A DNA stretch of 64,000 nucleotides from Deltaproteobacteria bacterium (GCA_016190375.1 JACPQR010000226.1:59670-123669), one strand, 5' to 3'. Positions 51,018 to 60,719 are shown, counted from the stretch's first letter. Program-made: numbers and translations. The notes: a model not told the origin generated them from the letters alone.

Positions 51018-52320
51018 TAATCGGCACGGTGAAGGTCACCGAGGTTCCGACGCCGACCTCGCTCGTCGCCCCGATCGTGCCCCGATGCGCCTCGACGATG
51101 CGCCGCGCCAGCGTCAGGCCGAGACCTGATCCCTCGACGCGCTTCTTGGCGGCCTTCCCGCGTACGAACGGCTCGAAGATCCGCTCGAGCTCCCGCGGCT
51201 CGATGCCGCCTCCCCCGTCCGCGACGGTCACCCTGATGAAGTGCCCGTCGTGATCGACGCGGACGCCGATAGCGGTGCCTGGGTCGCAGCTCTGGGCCGC
51301 GTTGATGACCAGGATCTTGACGACCTTCTGGAACAGGCGAGCGTCGACGTCGACCTCGGGTAGCTGGGGATCGACGTCGAACGACAGGGGGTTGTGTGCG
51401 GCGACGCTCGCGGCTGCCTCCCTCACGAGGACACCCAGGCGAGTCCGCCGGCAGCGGATCGCCAGCGTGTCGAGCCCGAGGCGCGAGGTCGTGAGCAGGT
51501 CCTCGATCAGGGCATCGAGCTCGATGAGCTCGGCCTCGATGCGGTTGAAGTTGTTCGCTCCGTCGGCGAGCGCGGCCACGTCCTCGCGGACCCTGGACAG
51601 CGCACTGCGAAGCTCGCCGCCCGCGATTGCCAGCAGCTCCCTGTCACCGGTCGCGGCCGATGTCAGCCGGTCCATGACCATGTTCATGCGCTCGGCGAGC
51701 CGCCGCACCTCGGTGGGACCGATGGCCAGTGCCCGTTGCGCCAGGTCTCCGTCCGCAGCGAGGTCGAGGGACTCGTTCAGCCTCCCGATGGGCGCGACCG
51801 CTCGGAACGCGACGAGGACTCCCGCGACCAGCCCCAGAACGAGGAGCCCCGCGCCGAGGAGCAAGCCCGCGCTCGTGCTCGGGGGGCCCGGCATGCGCGC
51901 GAGCTGGCCCACGACCAGGCCGAGCCTCCGGCCGTTCCACTCGAGCGGCGCTGCCACCCTCGCGGGCCATGGCTCGCGGACGAAGCGGACCTGGCCGGAG
52001 AGGACCAGCGCCAGCTCGGTCGGATCGGGCGGCAGGACGGAGTCGCCGAACGAGCCGAGGGGCCGGCCCGACGGATCGAAGACCGCGAGATCCACCTGGA
52101 GGTCCGCCCCCAGCTCCGCGAGCACTGCCGCGCGCGCCGCGGGGTCGGGATCGTTCATCGTCGGCGCCACGATCCTCGCGAGGTGGCGCCCGAGGACGAG
52201 CGCCTCGACCTCGAGGCGCGCCTTCGCATCGCGTCCGGCCCCGACGCCCGTGGCAAGCGCGACGGCAGCCCCGACGGCCAGGGCGACCAGCGCGAGGGCC
52301 AGTAGGAGTCGAGCTCTCAT
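51007..52320 (-). CDS. Sensor-kinase-like protein lacking the phosphoacceptor His
   Basis: A 437-residue membrane protein. Helix 1 is at 3-25, then a periplasmic sensor of about 120 residues, helix 2 at 150-172 and a HAMP region at 173-222. The dimerisation helix reads LLAIAGGELRSALSRVRED. The H-box, normally HELR, is GELR with Gly235 in place of His (codon GGC). The ATPase domain is intact: Asn340, DGGGG 368-372, IFEPF and GSGLGL 397-402. It could bind ATP but not autophosphorylate at the usual site. No response regulator is adjacent. It is divergent from the Cu(I)-ATPase (60 bases between starts), which suggests metal sensing. Confidence 0.9.
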   Translation of the reverse strand: MRARLLLALALVALAVGAAVALATGVGAGRDAKARLEVEALVLGRHLARIVAPTMNDPDPAARAAVLAELGADLQVDLAVFDPSGRPLGSFGDSVLPPDPTELALVLSGQVRFVREPWPARVAAPLEWNGRRLGLVVGQLARMPGPPSTSAGLLLGAGLLVLGLVAGVLVAFRAVAPIGRLNESLDLAADGDLAQRALAIGPTEVRRLAERMNMVMDRLTSAATGDRELLAIAGGELRSALSRVREDVAALADGANNFNRIEAELIELDALIEDLLTTSRLGLDTLAIRCRRTRLGVLVREAAASVAAHNPLSFDVDPQLPEVDVDARLFQKVVKILVINAAQSCDPGTAIGVRVDHDGHFIRVTVADGGGGIEPRELERIFEPFVRGKAAKKRVEGSGLGLTLARRIVEAHRGTIGATSEVGVGTSVTFTVPITTP

Positions 52321-52380
52321 CGGAGCCCGGAGTTTGGTCCAGCCCGAGGATTGCGTCCATAGTGCTAACCTCCCTCCTCC

Positions 52381-54645
52381 ATGGGCCGGGCCGACCGACT
52401 CACGTTTCCCGTCGACGGCATGACCTGCGCGTCCTGCGTCGCGCACGTGCGCGATGCGCTCTCGGGCGTCCCCGGCCTGGGCGACGTCCACGTGAACCTC
52501 GCCTCGAACGAGGCGACCGTCCGCCTGTCGGACCCGTGCACGGTGGGAGCGGTGGCGGCGCAGATCGAAGCAGCGGTCGAGGCCGCCGGCTATCGGGCGC
52601 GGGTGCAGGTCGGCGCCCTTCCGGCAGCACACGGGCCGGGAGCCGGACGGCTCGAATCCGCGGGCCGGGAGCGGCAGAACCTGATCGCCGGCGTGACCCT
52701 GGGGATTCCGCTGATGGCTCTGTCGATGTTCGGGATGGCGGTCGCGTGGTCCGGGTGGGCCCAGCTCGCCCTGTCTACTGGCATCGTCTTCTGGGCCGGC
52801 AGGGGCATCCTCGCCACCGCGGCGCGCCGCCTGCGTCACCGGACGGCGACCATGGACACGCTGATCGCCATGGGCGCGCTGGCCGCGTGGTCGTACAGCG
52901 TCTGGCGTGTCCTGGCGGCCCGCGGGGACATCGGGCTCGCCGGCCACGAGCTGTACTTCGAGACCGCGGGGATCGTCGTCACGCTCGTCCTGGTCGGGCG
53001 CTTCCTCGAGGCGCGCGCGAGGCGTCGCGCGAGCGGCGCGCTCACCGAGCTCGTCGCGCTCGCTCCCCGGACCGCACATCGCAGCGATCCACGGACCGGC
53101 GAGCTCGACGTCCCCGTGGAGTCGGTCGTCGTCGGCGACCGGCTCCGCGTGAGGCCTGGCGAGGCGATCCCGGTGGACGGGACCGTCATCCTCGGCAACT
53201 CGAGCGTGGACGAGTCGATGCTGACGGGCGAGAGCATGCCGGTTGGCAAGGGGCCGGGCGATCTCGTCTCGGCGGCGACCCTGAACGGCCTCGGGTCCCT
53301 CGAGATCGAGGCGACTCGCGTCGGGGCCCAGACCGCGCATGCCCAGATCGTCGAGATGGTCCGGGACGCGATGGGATCGCGCGCGCCGATCGAGCGCCTC
53401 GCGGACCGCGTGTCCGCCGTGTTCGTCCCGGCCGTTCTCGTGGTGGCCATCGCCACCTTCCTTGCCTGGCTGGCCGCCGGTGGCGGCTTCGCCCAGGCGC
53501 TCCTGCCCGCGGTCGCGGTGCTGGTCATCGCCTGTCCCTGCGCCCTCGGCCTCGCCACCCCGACCGCGGTGATGGTGGCCATGGGCCGGGCCGCCAGGTC
53601 CGGGATCCTCGTCCACGACGCCGAGAGCCTCGAGCGCGCCGCCTCGATCTCGACCGTCATCCTCGACAAGACCGGCACCGTCACGCGCGGTCGAATGGAG
53701 GTGACGGACATGGACGTGGTCGACGGCGACCTCTTCGACATGCTGTCCCTCGCGGCCGCGGTAGAGCGCTCGAGCGAGCACCCGATCGGACGCGCGATCT
53801 GCAAGCTGGCGAAGTCGAACGAGGTCCCCGATCTCGAGGCCGAGTGCTTCGAGGCCGTCCCGGGCGTCGGCGCCCGCGCCCTCGTGTCCGGCCGGCGGAT
53901 CGCGGTCGGCGCTCCGGCGCTCGTGGAAGACCCGGGCGAAGCGGTGACCGCGATCGTGGATCGAATGCTCCTCGAAGCCCGCACGGTGGTGCTCGTCGTC
54001 GAGGGCGACCACGTGCTCGGCGTCCTCGGGATCGCCGACCCCGTGCGGGACGAGGCACCGGCCGCGGTTCGCCGCCTCGAGCAGCTCGGGATCGAGGTGC
54101 ACCTATTGACGGGAGACTCCGATGCCGTCGCCCAGGCGGTCGCCCGCGAGGTGGGCCTCCCACCCCCCCGGGTGCATGCGCGAGTGAGCCCCGCGCAGAA
54201 GGCGGCGGCAGTCGCAGCCCTGAAGGCGGACACCGGGACGCGATGCGTGGCGATGGTGGGCGACGGGATCAACGACGCGCCCGCGCTCGCCGCCGCGGAC
54301 GTCGGGTTCGCAATGGGTGGCGGCTCCGGCACGGCCATCGAGGCGGCTCCCGTGACGCTCCTGCGCCCGGAGCTCGGCGCGGTCCCGGACACGATCGAGA
54401 TCGCCAGGCGGACGATGAGGACGATCCGGCAAAACCTCTTCTGGGCGCTCGGCTACAACGTCGTCGGGATCCCGATCGCCGCCTTCGGGCTGCTTCACGC
54501 GGTGGGCGGCCCGATTATCGCCTCGGCCGCGATGGCCCTGAGCTCCGTCTCGGTGGTGGGTAACTCGCTGAGGCTGCGAAAGGCTCAGACCCAGTCCTGG
54601 CAGGTCCCGTCCCAGCCGCAGGTCTGGCCTTCCTCGCAGCCGTAG
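52381..54645 (+). CDS. copA: Cu(I)-translocating P1B-type ATPase
   Basis: A 754-residue copper-exporter-type P-ATPase. The N-terminal HMA domain has GMTCASC (Cys16, Cys19). The membrane CPC motif is Cys385-Pro-Cys387. Phosphorylation is at Asp429 in DKTGT. SEHPIG, GDGINDAPALA and the copper-type YN and MALSSVSVV signatures in the last helices are present. It exports Cu(I) from the cytosol. The last ~20 residues (AQTQSWQVPSQPQVWPSSQP) come from reading antisense through the convergent Cys-rich gene, so the original C-terminus was probably earlier. Confidence 0.95.
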   Translation: MGRADRLTFPVDGMTCASCVAHVRDALSGVPGLGDVHVNLASNEATVRLSDPCTVGAVAAQIEAAVEAAGYRARVQVGALPAAHGPGAGRLESAGRERQNLIAGVTLGIPLMALSMFGMAVAWSGWAQLALSTGIVFWAGRGILATAARRLRHRTATMDTLIAMGALAAWSYSVWRVLAARGDIGLAGHELYFETAGIVVTLVLVGRFLEARARRRASGALTELVALAPRTAHRSDPRTGELDVPVESVVVGDRLRVRPGEAIPVDGTVILGNSSVDESMLTGESMPVGKGPGDLVSAATLNGLGSLEIEATRVGAQTAHAQIVEMVRDAMGSRAPIERLADRVSAVFVPAVLVVAIATFLAWLAAGGGFAQALLPAVAVLVIACPCALGLATPTAVMVAMGRAARSGILVHDAESLERAASISTVILDKTGTVTRGRMEVTDMDVVDGDLFDMLSLAAAVERSSEHPIGRAICKLAKSNEVPDLEAECFEAVPGVGARALVSGRRIAVGAPALVEDPGEAVTAIVDRMLLEARTVVLVVEGDHVLGVLGIADPVRDEAPAAVRRLEQLGIEVHLLTGDSDAVAQAVAREVGLPPPRVHARVSPAQKAAAVAALKADTGTRCVAMVGDGINDAPALAAADVGFAMGGGSGTAIEAAPVTLLRPELGAVPDTIEIARRTMRTIRQNLFWALGYNVVGIPIAAFGLLHAVGGPIIASAAMALSSVSVVGNSLRLRKAQTQSWQVPSQPQVWPSSQP

Positions 54646-57600
54646 ACGTCCTGGCCCTCGACCTCGCAGTCCGGGTCGTAGGCTCCGCACCCGCAGTCGC
54701 AGCCGTCTCGTGCGTCGTAGTAGCTCTCGGCGCAGGTCCACGAACCGGGAGGACCTTCGGGCTCCGGATCCTCGCAGGAACCGTCCCAGCCACAGGTCTG
54801 CCCTGCGTCGCAGCCGTAGATGGTCGCACCCTCGTCGTCGCAGTCCGTGTCCCGGGCGCCGCAGCCACAGTCGCACCCGTCGCCAGCGCCGTAGTAGGCC
54901 TCGTTGCAGCTCCAGCCCTGGGGAACGGTCGGCGCCGCGTCCTCGCAGGACCCGTCCCAGCCGCAGGTCTGGCCCTCGTCGCAGCCGTAGATGGTCGCAC
55001 CCTCGTCGTCACAGTCCGCGTCCCAGGCGCCGCAACCGCAGTCGCACCCGTCGCCCGCGCCGTAGTACTCCTCGTCGCAGCTCCAGCCCTCGGGCACCGT
55101 GGGCGCCGCGTCCTCGCACGCCCCGTCCCAGCCGCAGGTCTGGCCCTCGTCGCAGCCGTAGACCGACGCGCCGTCGTCGTCGCAGTCGGGGTCGCGGGCG
55201 CCGCAGCCGCAGTCGCACCCGTCGCCCGCGTCGTAGTAGCTGTCGTTGCAGGTCCATTCCGCCGGGGCGCCGCCGCCGTCCGACCCGTCAGCGCACCCTC
55301 CGTCCTCGTCGCAGGTCTGTCCCGGATCGCACCCGTAGACGTTCGCGCCGCCGCCGTCGCAATCGGGATCGTAGGCGCCGCAGTTGCAGTCGCAGCCGTC
55401 GCTCGCGTCGTAGTAGGCGGCGTTGCACGTCCACCAATCGGGCGCGCCGCCTTCACCGCCGGCGCAGCTCCCGTCCCAGTCGCAGGTCTCGCCGGCCGAG
55501 CAGCCGTACAGCTCCTGCCCCAGGGCGTCGCAGTCCGGATCGCGCGCGCCGCAGTTGCAGTCGCAGCCGTCGCCCGCGTCGTAGTAGCCGTCGTTGCAAG
55601 TCCAGCCGGCCGGCGCGCCCGAGTGGCATCGGCCGTCGTCGCCGCAGGTCTGGTCCGCATTGCACCCGTACAGGGACTGCCCTTCGACGTCGCAGTCGGG
55701 GTCAGGGGCGCCGCAGTTGCAGTCGCAGCCGTCGCCCGCGTCCCAGTACGAGTCCGCGCAGGTCCACTCGTCCGGCACGTCCCCCTCCCCTTCGGACACG
55801 CACGCTCCGTCCGCGTCACAGGTCTGGTCCGGGCCGCAGCCGTACAGCGACTGCCCTTCCACCTCGCAGTCGGGATCGCGTGCGCCGCAGCCGCAGTCGC
55901 AGCCGTCGCCGGCGTCGTAGTAGTCGTCGCTGCAGGTCCAGGCGTCGGGGACGTCGGACCCGGCGTCCGCGCAGCGGCCACCGGCGTTGCACACCTCGCC
56001 CTCGTCGCAGCCGTAGAGCGACTGCCCCGCCTCGTCGCAGTCGGGATCGCGGACCGAGCAGTTGCAGTCGCAGCCGTCGCTCGCACCGTAGTAACCGCGG
56101 TTGCAGGTCCAGCCGGCGGGGACCGAGTCGTCCGGATCCCCGGTGCACCTGCCCGCCGAATCGCAGCTCTGCCCGGCCTCGCAGCCATGGACCCCGAGGT
56201 CCTCGTCATCGCAGTCCGGGTCCCGTACTCCGCACTCGCAGTCGCAGTCGTCGCCCGCGGCGTACCAGGAGTCGCTGCACGTCCAGCCAGCGGGGACCAC
56301 CCCGTCGTCGCCATCGGACGGAGGCAGGCAGTTGTAGCCCGTCTGCGCGTCCTGCCAACGGCACACCCGATCACCCTCGCAGGTGAGGGACGCCCGCTCG
56401 CCGTTCAGACAGTACTCGACCGTCTTTCCGGAGCAGCGGCCCTGGTAGGTCAGGCCGCCGCAACCCCCGCCGCCGTCTTCGTCGCCTCGAGCGCGGCAAT
56501 CGTCGGCGTCCGTTCCGTCGGCGCAGACCGGCGAGCGGTCGCAAGTGCCGTCGTTGGCCCAGTAGCACGAGGCCGGACCGCCATCCGTGCAGTCCGTCCC
56601 GTCAGTCCCGCGCGGGCAGTAGAGCCTCTCGTCGCATACGCGGTCGTTCGCATAGCGGCATGACTCCGGGCCCTGACGCGCGTCCTCGGGGCGGCAGTCG
56701 GTCGTGTCCGTACCCGGGGCGCAGTCGCCGTCGGTCTCGTCGCAGTTCCCGTCGTAGGCCAGCCGGCAGGCGTCGCTTCCCGCGTCGGCACAGTCGGGGT
56801 CGTGCCGCAGACAGGAGTCGTCACAGGTCCCGTCCCGGTACCAGTCCTCTTCCTCGCAAGCGTCCACGACCTCGTCGCAGTCGGGGTCGTGCCTGAGGCA
56901 GACTCGATCGCAGCGGCGCCCGTCTCCGTACCACCCGTTGCGCTGGCAGGGGTCGTCCTCGCGGTCGTCGTCGCCGTCGTCGCCGTCCTGGGGGCGATCT
57001 CGATCGTCGCCCCGACACGCCGGGCTGTCGGCGCACTCGTCGTCGCGGCAGTCCGACTCGCCGTCACCGTCGTCGTCGCGGCCGTTGTCGCAGTCCTCGC
57101 CGCCGGGTTCGTCCTCGCCGCACGACGGCGACGCGGCGCACTGGTCGTCGGAGCAGTCGCGCGCGCGGTCGCAATCGTTGTCGCGTCCGTCGTCGCAGAC
57201 CTCGCGTGCGCCAGGGAGCACGGACCCGTCGGAGTCGTCGCAGTCGTCCCCGCCGCGGCAGGCGGCGTCCGCGTGGCCGTCTCCGTCGACGTCGCGCATC
57301 CCGTGCGTGCAGCTCCGCTGGGCCTCGGAGCAGAGGTCCCGGGTGCAGTCGTTGCCGTCGTCGCACGTCACGGCCGCTCCGGCCACGCAGGCGCCGTTCT
57401 CGCCGCACTTCTCCTCGCCGTTGCAGAAGACCCCGTCGTCGCAGTCGGAGTCCTCGCCGCAGGCGTCACCCTCGCCGCAGCCATCCTGGGCGTCGCACAT
57501 GCCCTCGGGGCAGGCGGCGTGGGTGGGCGTGCTCTGGCAGCGGTCGGCCGTCTCGTCGCAGGCATCGCGAGTGCAAGCAACGCGATCGTCGCACCGAACG

Positions 57601-57839
57601 GCCTCTCCCGGCCGGCAGTAGCCGTTCTCGCATCGCTCCGTCCCGTTGCAGTGAAACCCATCGTCGCAGTCGCGCGCGCTCTCGCAGGTGCCGCCCGTCC
57701 ACGCGTCGGCCGGCCCAGGCAGCGTGTCCTTTCCGGGCGCCGAGCCCTTGACGGACGCGTCGCTGCACGCCGACAGGACCACTGCCAGGCAAGAGGTCAG
57801 GAGCGAGAGCGCAAGCCAACGGTCGGCGACACGAGCCAT
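54585..57839 (-). CDS. Cys-rich repeat lipoprotein
   Basis: A 1084-residue lipoprotein from ATG 57839 (LTSCLAVVLSAC lipobox). An N-terminal head of about 350 residues holds FHCNGTERCENGYCRPGE, CTRDACDETADRCQS and MopE-like motifs. Small modules WYRDGTCDDSCLRHDPDC and a Cys/Asp segment follow. From about residue 500 the C-terminus is about eleven copies of a ~55-residue repeat of form WTCxDxYYDAGDGCDCGCGA, RDPDC, YGCxxGQTC. The head is clearly homologous to that of the next lipoprotein (58041-60419), but the repeat cassette is different. It overlaps the copA gene by 61 bases. It is probably on the cell surface, where the Asp/Cys repeats may bind metal. Confidence 0.88.
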   Translation of the reverse strand: MARVADRWLALSLLTSCLAVVLSACSDASVKGSAPGKDTLPGPADAWTGGTCESARDCDDGFHCNGTERCENGYCRPGEAVRCDDRVACTRDACDETADRCQSTPTHAACPEGMCDAQDGCGEGDACGEDSDCDDGVFCNGEEKCGENGACVAGAAVTCDDGNDCTRDLCSEAQRSCTHGMRDVDGDGHADAACRGGDDCDDSDGSVLPGAREVCDDGRDNDCDRARDCSDDQCAASPSCGEDEPGGEDCDNGRDDDGDGESDCRDDECADSPACRGDDRDRPQDGDDGDDDREDDPCQRNGWYGDGRRCDRVCLRHDPDCDEVVDACEEEDWYRDGTCDDSCLRHDPDCADAGSDACRLAYDGNCDETDGDCAPGTDTTDCRPEDARQGPESCRYANDRVCDERLYCPRGTDGTDCTDGGPASCYWANDGTCDRSPVCADGTDADDCRARGDEDGGGGCGGLTYQGRCSGKTVEYCLNGERASLTCEGDRVCRWQDAQTGYNCLPPSDGDDGVVPAGWTCSDSWYAAGDDCDCECGVRDPDCDDEDLGVHGCEAGQSCDSAGRCTGDPDDSVPAGWTCNRGYYGASDGCDCNCSVRDPDCDEAGQSLYGCDEGEVCNAGGRCADAGSDVPDAWTCSDDYYDAGDGCDCGCGARDPDCEVEGQSLYGCGPDQTCDADGACVSEGEGDVPDEWTCADSYWDAGDGCDCNCGAPDPDCDVEGQSLYGCNADQTCGDDGRCHSGAPAGWTCNDGYYDAGDGCDCNCGARDPDCDALGQELYGCSAGETCDWDGSCAGGEGGAPDWWTCNAAYYDASDGCDCNCGAYDPDCDGGGANVYGCDPGQTCDEDGGCADGSDGGGAPAEWTCNDSYYDAGDGCDCGCGARDPDCDDDGASVYGCDEGQTCGWDGACEDAAPTVPEGWSCDEEYYGAGDGCDCGCGAWDADCDDEGATIYGCDEGQTCGWDGSCEDAAPTVPQGWSCNEAYYGAGDGCDCGCGARDTDCDDEGATIYGCDAGQTCGWDGSCEDPEPEGPPGSWTCAESYYDARDGCDCGCGAYDPDCEVEGQDVYGCEEGQTCGWDGTCQDWV
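54615..56320 (-). repeat. Eleven tandem ~165-bp Cys-rich coding repeats
   Basis: Each unit encodes the WTC-YY-GDGCDCxCG-DPDC-YGC-QTC pattern. The units at 54760-54960 and 54960-55130 are almost identical in DNA, so part of the array is a recent duplication while the outer units have diverged. Confidence 0.85.
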
Positions 57840-58040
57840 GGGTAGGCGACGAGGCAACCGTCATGCCACGGCGTCCGACGGCCTTTCGCCGCTCCCGGCC
57901 CGCGCTGGTCTGCCCGTTGCGGGCAAAGCAGGTGGTTCTCCGGCCTGCGGAGAGGGACCCGGCCTCGGACCTCGAGCGGCGATGGTGTTAGGGGACCCCA
58001 TTCAGACTGGCTAGCGTCGGGACCACCCCTTGGCCAGGCC

Positions 58041-60419
58041 TCAGCAGAAATCGCAGCAGTCCTCCCAGCCGCCGCAGTCGCACCAGCCGCCCCAGTCGGA
58101 GCATTCGTCGCCACCGCCACCTCCGCCGCCGCCGCAGTTCCACTCGTCGTCGGAGGTGCAGCAGCCGTCGCCCGTGTCGTCGTACCCGTCGCACGAGACG
58201 CAGTACGACGACCAGTCGTAGTCGGCGCAGTCGTCGCCCCCGCCGCCACCACCTCCGCCGCCGCCGCAGTTCCACTCGTCGTCCGAGGTGCAGCAGCCGT
58301 CGCCCGTGTCGTCGTAGCCGTCGCAGGAGACGCAGTACAGCGACCAGTCGTAGTCGGCGCAGTCATCGCCCCCGCCACCGCCGCCGTCATCGCAGCCGGT
58401 CTCGTCGTCGGAGGTGCAGCAGCCGTCACCCGTGTCGTCGTAGCCGTCGCACGGCACGCAGTAGTTCTCCCAGTCGTACCCGTCGCAGTCCCCACCTCCG
58501 CCGCCGTCGTCGCCGCAGTTGGCCTCGGAATCGGACGCACAGCAGCCATCGCCCGTGTCGTCGTACCCGTCGCACTCCACGCAGTAGTTCTCCCAGTCGT
58601 ACCCGTCGCAGTCCCCGCCTCCGCCGCCGTCGTCGCCGCAGCCGGTCTCGGCGTCGGAGGCGCAGCATCCGTCCCCCGCGTCGTCGAAGCCATCGCAGTC
58701 CACGCAGAAGTTCGCCCAGTCGTAGGTCGAGCAGTCGTCGTTGCCGCCGGCGCCGTCGTCGCCGTTGCAGTAGGAGGGGTCCTCGTCGTCGAAGCTGCAG
58801 CACCCGTCGCCCGAGTCGTCGTAGCCGTCGCAGACCACGCAGTACAGGTTCCAGTCGTACTCGGCGCAGTCGCCCGAGTACTCCTCCCCGTCCTGCCCTT
58901 CGCAACCGGCTCCCTCGCCGTCGGAGTCGCAGCACCCGTCGCCCGAATCGTCGTAGCCGTCGCAGGGGACGCAGTACCAGGCCCAGTCGTACCCGTCGCA
59001 ACCCTCGCCGCCCTCTGGGCCGATTCCGTCGGGGTCCTGGTCGCAGTCGGGGTCTCCCGCCGCCGAGGCACAGCCATCGTCGCAATAGCCCCCGTCGCCG
59101 TACCACCCGCAGGGATCGGCTGGATCGTCGCAGCACGTCTCGTAGTCCCAGTACGGCGAGTTCGTCCCGTCGTCGTCCGCCGGCTCGCCGCAGTCCGAGT
59201 CTACCTCGCAGCAGGCCACGTCCGTGTCGCAGTAGCCGTCCCCGTCCACGCAGAAGCCGTTCGCGCACCAGTCCGCGCACTCCTCTTCGGGGCAGCAGGT
59301 CCCGTCAGCCTCGCAGCCGACCAGGCACGAGCAGCCCCCCCCTTCGCCGTCCAGGTCCGGGTCCTGCCGCGGGCAGGAGTCGTCGGGGATGCCGTCGCCG
59401 TAGAGCCCCTCGCAGACGTCCTCGTTCCGCGCGCAGTCGGGATCCTCCTCGGTGCAGGTCGCGTCGCACCGCCCGTCGTTGTACCAGCGGTTCTGCGCGC
59501 AGGGATCGTTGCGGTCGGGGCGTCCCCCGTTGTCGCCACCAGGGCGCCGCTGGCCTCCGCCTCGGTCGCCGGCACCACCGCGATCGCCGCCGCCGCGATC
59601 GTCGCCGCCGCCGACGCCGTCCCGGGCGCAGCCGCGGTCGTCGGCGCAGTCGCGGTCGCGACAGTCGGTCTGCCCGTCGCCGTCGTTGTCCCGGCCATCG
59701 TCGCAGACCTCGCCGCCTCGCTCTCCGCCGTCGCGACAGGCTTCGGTGTTCGCGCACATGTCGTCGTCGCAGTCGGTCTCTCCGTCGCAGTCGTCGTCCC
59801 GGCGGTTGTCGCATACCTCGCGTGCCCCCGGCCGGACCGCCGCGTCGCGGTCGCTGCAGTCGTCCCCTCCCTCGCACGAGCCGTCGCCGAAGCCGTCGTG
59901 ATCGTTGTCGCGCAGCTCGTTCGTGCACTCGCGGCGCTCCTCGGAGCACAGGTCGAACGTGCACTCGTCGCGGTCGTCGCAGGCGACGTTGTCGCCGCCC
60001 TCGCAGGTGCCGTTGGCGCCGCAGCGCTCCGTGCCGTTGCAGTAGACGCCGTCGTCGCAGTCGGTGTCGTTGGCGCAGGCGTCGCCGAGCCCGCAGCCCT
60101 CGCGGGCGTCGCATATCTCGCCGTCGCAGACGGCGTGGTTCGGAGTGCTCTGGCACCGATCCGCGGTCTCGTCGCAGGCGTCGCGGGTGCAGGACACGAG
60201 GTCGTCGCAGCGTACGAGGTCTCCGGCCCTGCAGTACCCGGCCTCGCAGGTCTCGACCCCGTTGCAGTAGAACCCGTCGTTGCAGTCGGCGGCCGTGTCG
60301 CACGTGCCGATCTCGGCCCCGCCCCCGATGCCGGCGCCGGCCGGTCCCTTCACCCCGCCGTCGACCGACCCGGTGCAGGAAAGCGAGAAGGCCAGCGCCA
60401 GGATGCAAGTCGACCGCAT
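58041..60419 (-). CDS. Cys-rich repeat lipoprotein, paralogue of 54585-57839
   Basis: A 792-residue lipoprotein from ATG 60419 (ILALAFSLSC lipobox; AGGGG just before the ATG). The head (FYCNGVETCEAGYCRAGD, CTRDACDETADRCQS, DDCSDRDAAVRPGAREVC) is strongly similar to the paralogue downstream on the same strand. A Gly/Asp/Arg spacer (GGGDRGGAGDRGGGQ) and a WYNDGRCDATC module follow. The C-terminal cassette differs: about eight repeats of form YDWENYCVxCDGYDDTGDGCC with SDDE and poly-Gly between. The last residues are Cys-rich (GWEDCCDFC). Surface role inferred; no enzyme motif. Confidence 0.88.
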   Translation of the reverse strand: MRSTCILALAFSLSCTGSVDGGVKGPAGAGIGGGAEIGTCDTAADCNDGFYCNGVETCEAGYCRAGDLVRCDDLVSCTRDACDETADRCQSTPNHAVCDGEICDAREGCGLGDACANDTDCDDGVYCNGTERCGANGTCEGGDNVACDDRDECTFDLCSEERRECTNELRDNDHDGFGDGSCEGGDDCSDRDAAVRPGAREVCDNRRDDDCDGETDCDDDMCANTEACRDGGERGGEVCDDGRDNDGDGQTDCRDRDCADDRGCARDGVGGGDDRGGGDRGGAGDRGGGQRRPGGDNGGRPDRNDPCAQNRWYNDGRCDATCTEEDPDCARNEDVCEGLYGDGIPDDSCPRQDPDLDGEGGGCSCLVGCEADGTCCPEEECADWCANGFCVDGDGYCDTDVACCEVDSDCGEPADDDGTNSPYWDYETCCDDPADPCGWYGDGGYCDDGCASAAGDPDCDQDPDGIGPEGGEGCDGYDWAWYCVPCDGYDDSGDGCCDSDGEGAGCEGQDGEEYSGDCAEYDWNLYCVVCDGYDDSGDGCCSFDDEDPSYCNGDDGAGGNDDCSTYDWANFCVDCDGFDDAGDGCCASDAETGCGDDGGGGGDCDGYDWENYCVECDGYDDTGDGCCASDSEANCGDDGGGGGDCDGYDWENYCVPCDGYDDTGDGCCTSDDETGCDDGGGGGGDDCADYDWSLYCVSCDGYDDTGDGCCTSDDEWNCGGGGGGGGGGDDCADYDWSSYCVSCDGYDDTGDGCCTSDDEWNCGGGGGGGGDECSDWGGWCDCGGWEDCCDFC
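58060..58990 (-). repeat. About eight tandem CDGYDDTGDGCC coding repeats
   Basis: Units of about 115-130 bases encoding YDW-YC-CDGYDD-GDGCC-SD, separated by Gly codon runs of varying length (up to about ten). Neighbouring units are nearly identical, which suggests ongoing unequal exchange. Confidence 0.85.
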
Positions 60420-60719
60420 GCCCCTCGCTACGCAACGGTCATGCCGTGTGCACGCCCGTGCACGGGGTCGGCCGCCGGTGCGCGACCATGGGCCAAGCCC
60501 ACGGATTGCTTCACCAAACCGAGCGCCGGCCAGGCGGCGTAGGGGGCTGTGCGAGGGTTCGGCAGACCCTTCGCTGTCGCCGGTTGACCCCAGCGCACGG
60601 ATCCGAAGGTGCGCTGGCCGTCCATTCCCGGGGTTTCCGGCCGAGGCGCGGGGAAGCGGTGGCCCCGACCGTGACAACCGGAGGTGCCAGGTCGAAGGCC
60701 CGTGGTACCGTCCGCCGCC
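60420..60719. other. Intergenic between divergent lipoprotein genes
   Basis: It contains a small perfect hairpin (GTGCACG, CC, CGTGCAC near 60449) but no gene I can support. Promoters for the two divergent genes should lie here; none stands out. Confidence 0.5.

Noticed and set aside
54615..56320. Direct repeats of ~165 bp as CRISPR or mobile repeats
   Set aside because: They are coding repeats in one frame with conserved Cys positions.
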